Shown here: positions 1 through 8,996 of the stretch, one piece after another
Position numbering within the stretch: position 1 is the first letter of the stretch
Layout of the letters: each line of letters opens with the position of its first letter
NCBI GenBank assembly: GCA_001023535.1
Contig: CP011020.1
Span: forward strand, 2,989,734 to 3,053,733
DNA length: 64,000 nt
Reading direction: 5' to 3'
From: Pseudomonas chlororaphis
Lineage (GTDB): Bacteria > Pseudomonadota > Gammaproteobacteria > Pseudomonadales > Pseudomonadaceae
Translations under genes and position numbers: made by a program
The notes under the pieces: generated by a model
The model's input: only the letters and a program-made list of their open reading frames with translations
Databases searched by the model: none
Told to the model about the DNA's origin: nothing

Positions 1-667
<667 letters not shown>

Positions 668-671
<4 letters not shown>

Positions 672-1435
672 GCCGCGAGATCCTCAAGGTTGAAAATTTG
701 AGCATGCGCTTCGGCGGCTTGCTGGCGGTCAATGGCGTGGCCCTGACCGTGAAAGAGAAACAGGTGGTTGCCTTGATCGGGCCGAACGGCGCGGGCAAGA
801 CCACGGTGTTCAATTGCCTGACCGGCTTCTACCAGCCAACCGGCGGTAGCATCCTGCTGGACGGCGAGCCGATCCAGGGCCTGCCGGGGCACAAGATCGC
901 CCTCAAGGGCGTGGTGCGCACCTTCCAGAACGTGCGGTTGTTCAAGGACATGACGGCGATCGAGAACCTGCTGATCGCCCAGCACCGTCACCTGAACACC
1001 AACTTCTTTGCCGGCCTGTTCAAGACCCCGTCGTTCCGCAAGAGCGAACGCGAGGCCATGGAATACGCCGAGTACTGGCTGGAGAAGGTCAACCTCAAGG
1101 AGTTCGCCAACCGGACCGCCGGCACCCTGGCCTACGGTCAGCAACGGCGCCTGGAAATCGCCCGCTGCATGATGACCCGTCCGCGGATCCTCATGCTCGA
1201 CGAACCGGCCGCCGGCCTGAACCCCAAGGAAACCGAAGACCTGAAGGCACTGATCAGCGTGCTGCGCGAGGAGCACAACGTCACGGTGCTGCTGATCGAG
1301 CACGACATGAAACTGGTCATGAGCATTTCCGACCACATCGTGGTGATCAACCAGGGCACGCCCCTGGCCGACGGCACGCCGGACCAGATCCGCGACAATC
1401 CTGAAGTGATCAAAGCCTACCTGGGGGAAGCGTAA
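668..1435 (+). CDS. livG: LivG, branched-chain amino acid ABC transporter ATP-binding protein
   Basis: This is a 255-residue cytoplasmic ATPase subunit of the LIV importer. A Walker A motif (GPNGAGKTT) lies near residue 40, a signature region ([13 protein letters not shown]) near 160 and Walker B (LMLDEPAAG) near 178. Length and motifs are typical of LivG/BraF, including the long helical insert after the Q-loop that separates LivG from LivF. It overlaps livM by 4 bp and is followed by livF with no gap, so the three are one operon. The start ATG is fixed by the overlap. Confidence 0.96.
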
Positions 1436-2137
1436 ATGCTGCAGTTCGAAAACGTTTCCACCTTCTACGGCAAGATCCAGGCCCTGCACAGTGTCAACGT
1501 CGACGTCCGCCAGGGCGAAATCGTGACGCTGATCGGTGCCAACGGCGCCGGCAAGTCCACGCTGCTGATGACCCTCTGCGGTTCGCCCCAGGCCCGCAGC
1601 GGCAGCATCCGCTACATGGGCGAGGAACTGGTGGGCCAGGACTCTTCGCAGATCATGCGCAAGAGCATCGCGGTGGTGCCGGAAGGTCGTCGGGTGTTTG
1701 CCCGACTGACCGTGGAAGAAAACCTCGCCATGGGCGGGTTCTTCACCGACAAGGGCGACTATCAGGAACAGATGGACAAGGTCCTGCACCTTTTCCCACG
1801 CCTGAAAGAGCGTTTTACCCAACGCGGCGGCACCATGTCCGGCGGCGAACAGCAAATGCTCGCCATCGGCCGTGCGCTGATGAGCAAGCCCAAGCTGCTG
1901 CTGCTCGACGAGCCGTCCCTGGGGTTGGCGCCGATCATCATCCAGCAGATCTTCGACATCATCGAACAGCTGCGCAAGGATGGCGTGACGGTGTTCCTGG
2001 TGGAGCAGAACGCCAACCAGGCCCTGAAGATCGCCGACCGGGCCTACGTGCTGGAAAACGGTCGCGTAGTGATGCAAGGCAGCGGTGAAGCCTTGCTGAC
2101 CGACCCGAAAGTGCGCGAGGCGTACCTGGGCGGTTAA
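1436..2137 (+). CDS. livF: LivF, branched-chain amino acid ABC transporter ATP-binding protein
   Basis: This is the second ATPase of the LIV importer, 233 residues, the usual LivF/BraG length. It shows Walker A (GANGAGKST), the ABC signature ([15 protein letters not shown]) and Walker B ([12 protein letters not shown]). It starts on the base after the livG stop codon. A strong intrinsic terminator follows 16 bases after its stop, so it is the last gene of the liv operon and the following bufferin genes have separate transcription. Confidence 0.96.
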   Translation: MLQFENVSTFYGKIQALHSVNVDVRQGEIVTLIGANGAGKSTLLMTLCGSPQARSGSIRYMGEELVGQDSSQIMRKSIAVVPEGRRVFARLTVEENLAMGGFFTDKGDYQEQMDKVLHLFPRLKERFTQRGGTMSGGEQQMLAIGRALMSKPKLLLLDEPSLGLAPIIIQQIFDIIEQLRKDGVTVFLVEQNANQALKIADRAYVLENGRVVMQGSGEALLTDPKVREAYLGG

Positions 2138-2153
2138 CGGTTGCAGCCAACAG

Positions 2154-2180
2154 AAAACGGCCTTCGGGCCGTTTTTTTTT
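2154..2180 (+). terminator. Rho-independent terminator of the liv operon
   Basis: A hairpin AACGGCC-TTCG-GGCCGTT with a tetraloop is followed by nine T residues. It begins 16 bp after the livF stop. Confidence 0.93.
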
Positions 2181-2198
2181 GCACACCTGCACCGCTCC

Positions 2199-2224
2199 GT
2201 GGCGAGGGCGCTTGCTCCCGCTGG
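2199..2224. repeat. Solo REP-like half element (GTGGCGAGGG family)
   Basis: GTGGCGAGGGCGCTTGCTCCCGC is one arm of the GTGGCGAGGG repeat family found as paired copies elsewhere in this window (34318, 45238). Here only one short hairpin arm is present, between the liv terminator and the buf operon. Confidence 0.7.
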
Positions 2225-2244
2225 GAAAAAATTCAAGCACTTGC

Positions 2245-2299
2245 TGTAACACTTCCCCACATCCCGTCTCTAGTTCAGCAGACCGGCGCTCACGCCGGT
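2245..2299 (+). promoter_or_regulatory. Possible ECF-type promoter and 5' UTR hairpin of the buf operon
   Basis: TGTAAC at 2245-2250 and CGTCT at 2265-2269 resemble the AAC/CGTC elements of ECF sigma factor promoters. The 14-nt spacer is about 2 nt shorter than usual. A perfect 7-bp hairpin, ACCGGCG-CTCA-CGCCGGT at 2282-2299, lies 30 nt before the precursor start and would sit in the leader mRNA. No sigma factor gene is present in the window. Families of this operon are often ECF-controlled, but that link is inference here. Confidence 0.3.
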
Positions 2300-2328
2300 T
2301 CATTTCCCAAGAAGAACTGGAGAACATC

Positions 2329-2634
2329 ATGTCCGCTACCACCCGCACCCTGTCCGCTTCCGCCCTGGTCCTGGCCCTGGGTTCCGCGCTGAGCATCGCC
2401 GCCGTATCGACCGCCCACGCCGCTCACGACAACATGGAAAAATGCTTTGGCGTCGCCATGAAAGGGCAAAACAACTGCGCCGCCGGGGCGGGCACGACCT
2501 GTGCCGGCACCGCCAAGATGGACTACCAGGGCAACGCCTGGAAACTCGTCCCGAAAGGCACTTGCATGACCACCGAAAGCAAAACGTCGCCGACCGGTTT
2601 CGGCCAGCTCGAAGCCTTCAAAGCCAAGTCCTGA
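2329..2634 (+). CDS. bufA: BufA-type bufferin precursor (DUF2282 family)
   Basis: A 101-residue protein starts at the ATG at 2329, preceded by AGAACTGGAGAA as ribosome site. Residues 1-31 form a Sec signal peptide ending AHA. The mature part carries the DUF2282 hallmark [17 protein letters not shown] and exactly four cysteines at 39, 50, 58 and 79. DUF2282 proteins encoded next to DUF692 and DUF2063 genes are the precursors of bufferins, exported RiPPs whose central Cys residues are oxidised to thiooxazoles and which bind copper. All four cysteines and the leader are present. The copper role is inferred from the family. Confidence 0.88.
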   Translation: MSATTRTLSASALVLALGSALSIAAVSTAHAAHDNMEKCFGVAMKGQNNCAAGAGTTCAGTAKMDYQGNAWKLVPKGTCMTTESKTSPTGFGQLEAFKAKS

Positions 2635-2659
2635 TCCCCTGGCTGCCTGAGTGTCTATC

Positions 2660-3547
2660 ATGACCACGTCTTGCAAACCTGCTGTCCCCGGCGCCCAGGC
2701 AGCCCGAGTCGAGCTCCCGCCCCGTGCCGGGCTGGGGCTCAAGACCGGGCACTTCCAAGCAGTGCTCGGTTCAAGGCCCGATATCGGTTTCTTTGAAGTC
2801 CACGCCGAAAACTACATGGTGGCCGGCGGCCCGTTTCATCATTACCTGGGTTTGATCCGCGAACACTATCCGCTGTCGCTGCACGGCGTCGGCCTGTCCA
2901 TCGGCACCGAGGGCAAGCTGGATGAGGTGCACCTCAAGCGCCTCGCCGAACTGATCGAACGCTATCAACCCCAAGCCTTTTCCGAACACCTGGCCTGGTC
3001 GAGCCATGGCCCGGTGTTTCTCAACGACCTGCTGCCCCTGGCCTACGACGCGCAAACGCTGGACCGCGTCTGCGACCACATCGAACACGTGCAGGAAACC
3101 CTCAAGCGCCCGATGTTGCTGGAAAACCCGGCGACCTACCTGGCATTCGAACGCTCGACCATTGACGAGCCCGACTTCCTCGGCGATGTCATCCGCCGCA
3201 CCGGTTGCGGCCTGCTACTGGACGTCAACAACCTCTACGTGTCCTGCGTCAACCACCAGCGCGATCCCCTGGCTTATCTCGATGCCTTGCCGCTGCACGC
3301 CGTGGGCGAGATACACCTGGCCGGGTTTGCCGAAGATGCCGACAGCCTGGGTGACCGTTTACTGATCGACGACCATGGCGCCCCCATCGACCTGGCGGTC
3401 TGGGCGTTGTATCGGCAAGTGCTGAAGCGCATCGGTCCGGTGGCAACCCTGATCGAGCGAGATAACCAAGTACCGGCCTTCAGCGTCTTGCAGGAGGAAG
3501 CCCGCCAGGCCGACGAACTGCTGCACGGCGCGCGGAGGCTGATATGA
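2660..3547 (+). CDS. bufB: BufB-type DUF692 multinuclear non-heme iron oxidase (MNIO)
   Basis: This ~295-residue cytoplasmic TIM-barrel enzyme of the DUF692/MbnB superfamily is expected to oxidise Cys residues of the precursor. Conserved stretches include HAENYM, HGVGLSIG, SEHLAWS, LENPATYLAFE, LLLDVNNLYVSCVNH, EIHLAGF and IERDN, which supply the His, Asp, Glu and Asn ligands of the iron cluster. The ATG at 2660 was chosen; an in-frame GTG at 2651 is possible. It follows the precursor by 25 bp and overlaps the DUF2063 gene by 4 bp, matching the conserved bufA-bufB-bufC order. Confidence 0.9.
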   Translation: MTTSCKPAVPGAQAARVELPPRAGLGLKTGHFQAVLGSRPDIGFFEVHAENYMVAGGPFHHYLGLIREHYPLSLHGVGLSIGTEGKLDEVHLKRLAELIERYQPQAFSEHLAWSSHGPVFLNDLLPLAYDAQTLDRVCDHIEHVQETLKRPMLLENPATYLAFERSTIDEPDFLGDVIRRTGCGLLLDVNNLYVSCVNHQRDPLAYLDALPLHAVGEIHLAGFAEDADSLGDRLLIDDHGAPIDLAVWALYRQVLKRIGPVATLIERDNQVPAFSVLQEEARQADELLHGARRLI

Positions 3548-4305
3548 GCAGCCAGGCCACATTCGCCGCCGCCCTGCTCGACCCCCGGCAGGCGTGCCCA
3601 CCCGGTTTGTGCTGCGCCAACGGCGCCGACCCGGCGAGCCGCTTCGCGGTGTATCGCAACAACGTCCTGGGCTCATTGATCAACGCATTGGCGGACGGCT
3701 ACCCGGTGGTTCGGCAATTGGTTGGCGATGAGTTCTTCCAGGCCATGGCGGGCGTTCACGCGCAAGCCTGCGCACCCGACAGCCCACTGATGAATCGCTA
3801 CGGCGCCGGCCTGGCGGATTTCATCGAGCGTTTCGAACCGGCGTCCTCCGTGCCGTACCTGGCGGATGTGGCCCGGCTGGAACGACTGCGCACACTGGCC
3901 TACCACGCCGCTGACGCCCAGGCCGCGGACCTTGGGCTCCTGGCCGCGGCACTCGCCGCCCCGCCCTCGCTGGGCACGCTGCGCGTGATGCTTCATCCGT
4001 CCGTGCACCTGCTCGCCTCAGCCTTCGCGGTCGTGGCGATCTGGGCCGCTCATCAGGCCGGGGAGACACTCGCCGGCATCGATCCGGGCCAGGCACAACA
4101 AGCCCTGGTCCTGCGCAATGGGCTCGACGTCGAAGTGTTCGCTATCGACCACGCGACATACACCTTCATCCAGCACCTGCAAAACGGCCTGTCGTTGGAC
4201 CAGGCGTGGGCCTTTGCGCCGGACGCCGACCCGGGCCACACCCTGGCGCTGCTGATCAACCACCACGCCATCACTTGCTTGCATCACGACAAGGTCTTGC
4301 CATGA
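3544..4305 (+). CDS. bufC: BufC-type DUF2063 partner protein
   Basis: A 253-residue protein with the DUF2063 N-terminal domain, seen as SRFAVYRNNVLGSLINAL followed by YPVVRQLVGDEFF. This domain is shared with MbnC-type proteins, which bind the precursor and form a complex with the MNIO enzyme. Its start overlaps the bufB stop (ATGA), and its own stop overlaps the DoxX start, indicating tight coupling. No catalytic residues are expected. The second half is typical in length but poorly conserved. The role as a recognition subunit is inferred from the family. Confidence 0.88.
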   Translation: MSSQATFAAALLDPRQACPPGLCCANGADPASRFAVYRNNVLGSLINALADGYPVVRQLVGDEFFQAMAGVHAQACAPDSPLMNRYGAGLADFIERFEPASSVPYLADVARLERLRTLAYHAADAQAADLGLLAAALAAPPSLGTLRVMLHPSVHLLASAFAVVAIWAAHQAGETLAGIDPGQAQQALVLRNGLDVEVFAIDHATYTFIQHLQNGLSLDQAWAFAPDADPGHTLALLINHHAITCLHHDKVLP

Positions 4306-4817
4306 ACACGCTCGTCACACGCGCTATCGCCCTGTTGGAACAGATTCCACACAGCCTGATCGCCTTCATTGCGCGGTTCTCCATTGCCGCGGTGTTCTGG
4401 AAATCCGGGCAGACCAAGGTTGAAGGGCTGGCCATCGACCTGATCGACGGCACCTTCCAGCTCGGTTGGCCGCACCTGGCCGACTCGACCGTTCCACTGT
4501 TCAAGAGTGAATACCCTGTGCCGTTGTTGTCGGCAGAGGTCGCGGCTCACCTGGCGGCATTCGCCGAGCACTTTTTCCCCGTGCTGATCCTGCTGGGGCT
4601 TGCCACGCGTTTCTCGGCGCTGGCGCTGCTGGGCATGACCCTGACCATCCAGACCTTCGTCTACCCGGATGCCTATCCGACCCATGGCACCTGGGCCGCC
4701 GTGCTGCTCTACTTGATGGCACGCGGGCCCGGCAAACTGTCAATTGACCACTGGGTCGCTGTGTGGGAGCGAGCCTGCTCACAGAAGCGCGGTGTCAAAA
4801 ACAGCACTGGCGACTGA
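4302..4817 (+). CDS. DoxX family membrane protein of the bufferin operon
   Basis: A 171-residue inner-membrane protein with about four hydrophobic helices. Family features include FIARFSIAAVFWKSGQTKV near the N-terminus and HGTWAAVLLYLMARGPGKLSID near the end. DoxX proteins are the usual fourth gene of BUF operons, and their biochemical role there is not settled. The start codon overlaps the bufC stop. The last ~18 residues (from VWERACSQKR on) are encoded by a REP-like element, so the C-terminus is probably a recent extension of the gene into a repeat. Confidence 0.85.
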   Translation: MNTLVTRAIALLEQIPHSLIAFIARFSIAAVFWKSGQTKVEGLAIDLIDGTFQLGWPHLADSTVPLFKSEYPVPLLSAEVAAHLAAFAEHFFPVLILLGLATRFSALALLGMTLTIQTFVYPDAYPTHGTWAAVLLYLMARGPGKLSIDHWVAVWERACSQKRGVKNSTGD

Positions 4818-4853
4818 TCCACTGTTTTCGCGAGCAGGCGCCTTCCCACCAGG
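4761..4853. repeat. REPIN-like inverted repeat overlapping the doxX 3' end
   Basis: GTGTGGGAGCGAGCCTGCTC at 4761 and the inverted arm CGCGAGCAGGCGCCTTCCCACC at 4829-4850 belong to the same REP family found at 39174, 55048 and 57888. The left arm is translated as the tail of the DoxX protein, whose stop is at 4815-4817. Confidence 0.7.
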
Positions 4854-4865
4854 GCCTGTGTGGCG

Positions 4866-5780
4866 CTATCCCTGGAGACGGTCCAACGCTTCACCGCTGC
4901 GCTTGAACCAGTCGATCAGATAGTCGGCCAGCACCTGCGTCCGCTTGGGCAGGCCACCTTGATAGGGATGCACCAAGTACATCGGCATGCGCCGAGTCTG
5001 AAAACCGCTCAGGATCCGTCGCAAGCGCCCGTCAGCCAATTCTTCGTGCAACAGGTACGACGGCAGCCGGGCGATTCCGGCACCGGCCAGGGCGGCTTTT
5101 TTCAACAGGCTGTAGTGGTTGCTGGCGAACGGCCCCGACACCCGGACCCGCAGCAGTTCGTGCTGCTGGTGGTACAACCATTCCTCCCGGCCGCTGTAAT
5201 GGCTGTTGAGCAGGCAGCGGTGCTCCGCCAGGGCCTGGGGCGTGTCCGGTTCGCCATGACGGTCGAGATAAGCCGGGCTGGCGCAGGTCATTTCGTGCCA
5301 CGCCAACAACGGCCGAGCCACCAGTCGCTCGTCGATGGCGGCGTCCGAGCGGATCGCCAGGTCGAAGCCTTCGCGGGCCAGGTCGCGGTAGCCGTTGCTG
5401 AGTTCCAGTTCAATCTGCACATGGGGATACGTGTGAGCGAACTCCACCAGCAAACCCTCAAAAAAGGTTTCGCCCAACGACACCGGAACTGTCATACGCA
5501 CCGGCCCGGCCACGTCGTCCTTCAATCGGGCCAATGCCTGACGCGCCTTTTCCACCTGCACCAGCAGCGCCTGGGCCTGGGGCAACAACGCCGCCCCCGC
5601 CGCCGTGAGGCTCAGGCGCCGGGTGGTGCGTTGCAGCAGCACCACGCTGAAGCGGCTTTCCAACAGGCTGATGCGCTTGGACAACTGGCCCTTGCTACAG
5701 CCCAACTGTTGCGCCGCCAGAGTAAAGCTGCCGGCCTCCATCAATACGGCAAACGCCGCCAGGTCATCCATCTCGCTCAT
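4866..5780 (-). CDS. LysR family transcriptional regulator
   Basis: A 304-residue regulator. The N-terminal winged helix-turn-helix (residues ~1-60, ending VVLLQRTTRRLSLTAAGAAL) is followed by a periplasmic-binding-protein-like effector domain. The start chosen is MSEMDDLAAF at 5780, because the longer reading frame adds 29 hydrophobic residues atypical of the family. It is transcribed divergently from an SDR gene 104 bp away, which it probably controls. It resembles the LysR subgroup acting on adjacent oxidoreductases. The effector is unknown. Confidence 0.9.
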   Translation of the reverse strand: MSEMDDLAAFAVLMEAGSFTLAAQQLGCSKGQLSKRISLLESRFSVVLLQRTTRRLSLTAAGAALLPQAQALLVQVEKARQALARLKDDVAGPVRMTVPVSLGETFFEGLLVEFAHTYPHVQIELELSNGYRDLAREGFDLAIRSDAAIDERLVARPLLAWHEMTCASPAYLDRHGEPDTPQALAEHRCLLNSHYSGREEWLYHQQHELLRVRVSGPFASNHYSLLKKAALAGAGIARLPSYLLHEELADGRLRRILSGFQTRRMPMYLVHPYQGGLPKRTQVLADYLIDWFKRSGEALDRLQG

Positions 5781-5795
5781 TGGATTGTTTCCAAT
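5779..5795. promoter_or_regulatory. Putative LysR-type operator (T-N11-A dyad)
   Basis: ATTGGA-TTGTT-TCCAAT is a perfect 6-bp inverted repeat containing a T-N11-A core. It overlaps the start of the lysR gene and lies about 90 bp upstream of the divergent SDR gene, a typical position for autoregulation and activation. Confidence 0.4.
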
Positions 5796-5884
5796 TGAAA
5801 ACCAAAGGTTGCCTATTAGCACGATTATCAACAAAAGGAACCCTTCTAGACTGCAACCTCTTCCCATCCATAGAGGAACAGCCC

Positions 5885-6484
5885 ATGAAAATCCTGTTGA
5901 TCGGCGCCAACGGCACCATCGGTTCGGCCATCGACCACGAACTGTCGCCGCGCCACGACATCATTCGCATCGGCCGCAACAGCGGCGAGTTGCAAGTGGA
6001 CATCAGCGACAGCGCCTCGATCCGCGCCCTGTTCGAAAAGACCGGGCGCTTCGATGCCCTGGTCTGCGCCGCCGGCAATGTCACCTTCGCGCCCTTGGGC
6101 GACATGAGCGAAGAAAGCTTCGCCCTGGGCTTGAAAGACAAGCTGATGGGCCAGGTCAACCTGCTGCTCATCGGCCGCGAATTCGCCAACGACGGCGCCT
6201 CTTTCACCTTCACCACCGGGGTGCTCAGCCACGACCCGATCAAGAGCGGCGCGTCGGCGGCCTTGGTCAACGGGGCCCTGGACAGTTTTGTCCGCGCGGC
6301 GGCCATCGAGTTGCCAAGGGGCTTGAGAGTCAATTCGGTGAGCCCGAACGTGCTGCTGGAGGCGATGGACAAGTACGCCCCGTACTTTCGCGGATACAAG
6401 CCAGTGCCCGCCGTCGACGTGGCATTGGCCTACTCCAAAAGCGTCGAAGGCCTACAAACCGGTCAGACCTTTCACGTGGGCTAA
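5885..6484 (+). CDS. Short-chain dehydrogenase/reductase-like protein
   Basis: A 199-residue Rossmann-fold protein. The N-terminus LLIGANGTIGSAI is the nucleotide-binding glycine motif, and VNSVSPNVL near residue 155 is the typical SDR motif after the active site. The usual catalytic YxxxK is not present. Where it should be, the sequence reads AALVN within SGASAALVNGALDSF, so this belongs to the small SDR group with altered active site. It may bind NAD(P) without classical catalysis. The ATG at 5885 follows an AGAGGAACAG ribosome site. It is divergent from the lysR gene. Confidence 0.85.
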   Translation: MKILLIGANGTIGSAIDHELSPRHDIIRIGRNSGELQVDISDSASIRALFEKTGRFDALVCAAGNVTFAPLGDMSEESFALGLKDKLMGQVNLLLIGREFANDGASFTFTTGVLSHDPIKSGASAALVNGALDSFVRAAAIELPRGLRVNSVSPNVLLEAMDKYAPYFRGYKPVPAVDVALAYSKSVEGLQTGQTFHVG

Positions 6485-6560
6485 ACAGCATCTTGCCTAC
6501 GCTCCTGCTTGTGATGCGGGATCAGTCTGAGTAACGTGGCGGCACCTGTCTGGAGACCCA

Positions 6561-7238
6561 ATGATGCGTGCCGCCCGCTCCCTGCTGTTTATCGCCCTCC
6601 TGCCGCTGTTCGCCGGCTGCCAGTTGCTCGACGCGCCACGCCAAAGCGTTTCCCACGCCGGGCAAACGCGCATGCAAGGCGAACTGACGGCCGCCGATGG
6701 CAAACTGGTGTTCCAGCCCTGCCAGGAACAGCGCCGCTATATCGTCAACGACAGCGGCGGCACCAGCGTGCTGCAACAGGCCGCGAGCCTGGCCGACAAC
6801 CAGGGCAAGCTGTTTGCCGATGTGCGAGGTCGCATTGTGTCCAGCGCCACGGCGGGGGCCGACAGCCAGTTGGACCTGGAGCAGTTGTATCGCCTCGAAC
6901 GCTCGGGCAGCGCGTGCGACGACGGCAATTTCAAGCGGCTGGTCCTGCGTGCCTCCGGGCATGGTCCGCAATGGGACCTGAAGGCCAACGGCAAGGGCCT
7001 GGTGCTCGAACGTGAAGGCCAGCCGGCCCTGGCGGTGCCCTACCTGGAGGAACAACTGGGGGACGGCCGCTTCAACCTCAGCACCGAAGCCAACGGCCAG
7101 AAGGTCGAACTCTGGGTCGCGCCCCAGCGCTGCATCGACAGCGTCACCGGCAGTGTCCAGCACATGAGCGCCGAAGTGCGGGTCAACGGCCAGGTTCAGC
7201 GCGGCTGCGCCTATTTCGGTGGCGCTCGCGACGACTGA
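6561..7238 (+). CDS. Putative lipoprotein (COG3650-like)
   Basis: A 225-residue exported protein. Its signal sequence ends in a lipobox LFAGC with Cys20, so it is probably lipid-anchored, with Gln after the Cys favouring the outer membrane. The remainder has two similar beta-rich halves. The first starts at QGELTAADGKLVFQPC, and the last part WVAPQRCIDSVTGSVQHMSAEVRVNGQV is typical of COG3650 proteins, whose function is not established. It stands alone between the SDR gene and the FAD dehydrogenase. Confidence 0.8.
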   Translation: MMRAARSLLFIALLPLFAGCQLLDAPRQSVSHAGQTRMQGELTAADGKLVFQPCQEQRRYIVNDSGGTSVLQQAASLADNQGKLFADVRGRIVSSATAGADSQLDLEQLYRLERSGSACDDGNFKRLVLRASGHGPQWDLKANGKGLVLEREGQPALAVPYLEEQLGDGRFNLSTEANGQKVELWVAPQRCIDSVTGSVQHMSAEVRVNGQVQRGCAYFGGARDD

Positions 7239-7325
7239 TTCACTGCGGCGAGGGATTGCAGCTTATAATCGCTGGTTTGAAGAACGCCCTGGCGCAGTTG
7301 TGCGCCCCGCGAACCGGACCCCGCC

Positions 7326-8939
7326 ATGTTACGAATCACCGAACTCAAGCTGCCGCTCGACCATCCCGAAGAAGACCTGCGCGCTGCCATCCTGCAGCGC
7401 CTGGGCATCGCCAGCGATGAACTCCTCGACTTCACCTTGTTCAAGCGCAGCTACGACGCACGCAAGAAGTCTTCCGAGCTGTGCTTCATCTACACCATCG
7501 ACCTGACGGTGCGCGACGAAGCCGGCCTGCTGCGCAAGTTCGCCGATGACCGCAACATCAACGAAGCGCCCGACGTCAGCTACAAAGCAGTGGGCCAGGC
7601 TCCAAGCGAACTGAGTGAACGGCCGATCGTGGTCGGCTTCGGTCCCTGCGGGATCTTCGCCGCTCTGCTGCTGGCGCAGATGGGCTTCAAGCCGATCATC
7701 CTCGAACGCGGCCCGGAAGTGCGCCAGCGCACCAAGGACACCTGGGGCCTGTGGCGCAAAAGCGTGCTCAACCCCGAATCCAACGTGCAATTCGGCGAAG
7801 GCGGCGCGGGGACATTCTCCGATGGCAAGCTCTACAGCCAGATCAAGGATCCGAAATTCCTCGGCCGCAAGGTCTTGCACGAGTTCGTCAAGGCCGGTGC
7901 GCCGGAAGAAATCCTCTACGTTAGCAAGCCCCATATCGGTACGTTCCGCCTGACAGGCGTAGTGGAAAACATGCGTGAGGAAATTCGCGCCCTGGGCGGC
8001 GAGGTGCGTTTCCAGCAGCGGGTTACCGACGTGCTCATCGAGGACGGCCAACTGGTCGGCGTCGAACTGGCCAGCGGCGAACGCCTCCACTCCAGGCATG
8101 TGATCCTGGCCTTGGGCCACAGCGCGCGGGACACCTTCCGCATGCTCCACGGTCGTGGCGTGTACATGGAAGCCAAGCCGTTTTCGGTGGGTTTCCGTAT
8201 CGAACACCCGCAATCGCTGATCGACAACGCGCGCCTGGGCAAGTACGCCGGGCACCCGAAACTCGGTGCCGCTGACTACAAGCTGGTGCACCACGCCAAG
8301 AATGGCCGCTCGGTCTACAGTTTCTGCATGTGCCCGGGCGGCACCGTGGTGGCCGCGACCTCCGAGCCGAATCGCGTCGTGACCAACGGTATGAGCCAGT
8401 ACTCACGCAACGAACGCAATGCCAACTCCGGCATCGTCGTCGGCATTACCCCGGAAGTGGATTACCCCGGCGGCCCGCTGGCGGGCATCGAGTTGCAGGA
8501 GCGCCTGGAATCCCACGCGTTCGTGCTCGGCGGCAGCAACTACGAAGCCCCGGCGCAACTGGTGGGCGACTTCATCGCCGGCAAGCCGTCGACGGCCTTG
8601 GGCAGCGTCGAACCGTCCTACAAGCCCGGCGTCTCCCTGGGCGACCTGGCCCTGGCCCTGCCGGACTTCGCCATCGAAGCCATCCGTGAGGCCCTGCCGG
8701 CATTCGAGAAGCAGATTCGCGGATATTCGCTGCACGATGCCGTACTGACCGGGATCGAGACCCGCACCTCGTCGCCGCTGCGCATCACCCGTGATGAATC
8801 GCTGCAGAGCTTGAACGTCAAAGGCCTGTTCCCGGCAGGTGAAGGCGCCGGTTACGCGGGCGGGATTCTCTCGGCGGGCGTGGACGGGATCCGGATTGCC
8901 GAGGCCGTGGCGCGAGACATGCTCGGCCTCCAAGCCTGA
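7326..8939 (+). CDS. NAD(P)/FAD-dependent dehydrogenase (COG2509)
   Basis: A 537-residue flavoprotein. The N-terminal ~90 residues form a small alpha/beta domain typical of the COG2509 family. A dinucleotide-binding motif follows near residue 100 (VVGFGPCGIFAALLLAQ), and FAD-contact elements include QFGEGGAGTFSDGKLY, ALGHSARDT and, near the C-terminus, LFPAGEGAGYAGGILSAGVDG. Members are soluble, uncharacterised oxidoreductases. The product and substrate cannot be derived from sequence. A REP palindrome follows directly after the stop. Confidence 0.9.
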   Translation: MLRITELKLPLDHPEEDLRAAILQRLGIASDELLDFTLFKRSYDARKKSSELCFIYTIDLTVRDEAGLLRKFADDRNINEAPDVSYKAVGQAPSELSERPIVVGFGPCGIFAALLLAQMGFKPIILERGPEVRQRTKDTWGLWRKSVLNPESNVQFGEGGAGTFSDGKLYSQIKDPKFLGRKVLHEFVKAGAPEEILYVSKPHIGTFRLTGVVENMREEIRALGGEVRFQQRVTDVLIEDGQLVGVELASGERLHSRHVILALGHSARDTFRMLHGRGVYMEAKPFSVGFRIEHPQSLIDNARLGKYAGHPKLGAADYKLVHHAKNGRSVYSFCMCPGGTVVAATSEPNRVVTNGMSQYSRNERNANSGIVVGITPEVDYPGGPLAGIELQERLESHAFVLGGSNYEAPAQLVGDFIAGKPSTALGSVEPSYKPGVSLGDLALALPDFAIEAIREALPAFEKQIRGYSLHDAVLTGIETRTSSPLRITRDESLQSLNVKGLFPAGEGAGYAGGILSAGVDGIRIAEAVARDMLGLQA

Positions 8940-8945
8940 CGAAAA

Positions 8946-8989
8946 ACCTGCTTTGTGGGAGCGAGCTTGCTCGCTCCCACAAAGCAGGT
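8946..8989. repeat. Perfect REP palindrome
   Basis: A 44-bp perfect inverted repeat has two 20-bp arms (ACCTGCTTTGTGGGAGCGAG) around a CTTG loop. It lies between two convergent genes, where it can also act as an RNA hairpin protecting both 3' ends. Confidence 0.9.
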
Positions 8990-8996
8990 GCGTGGC

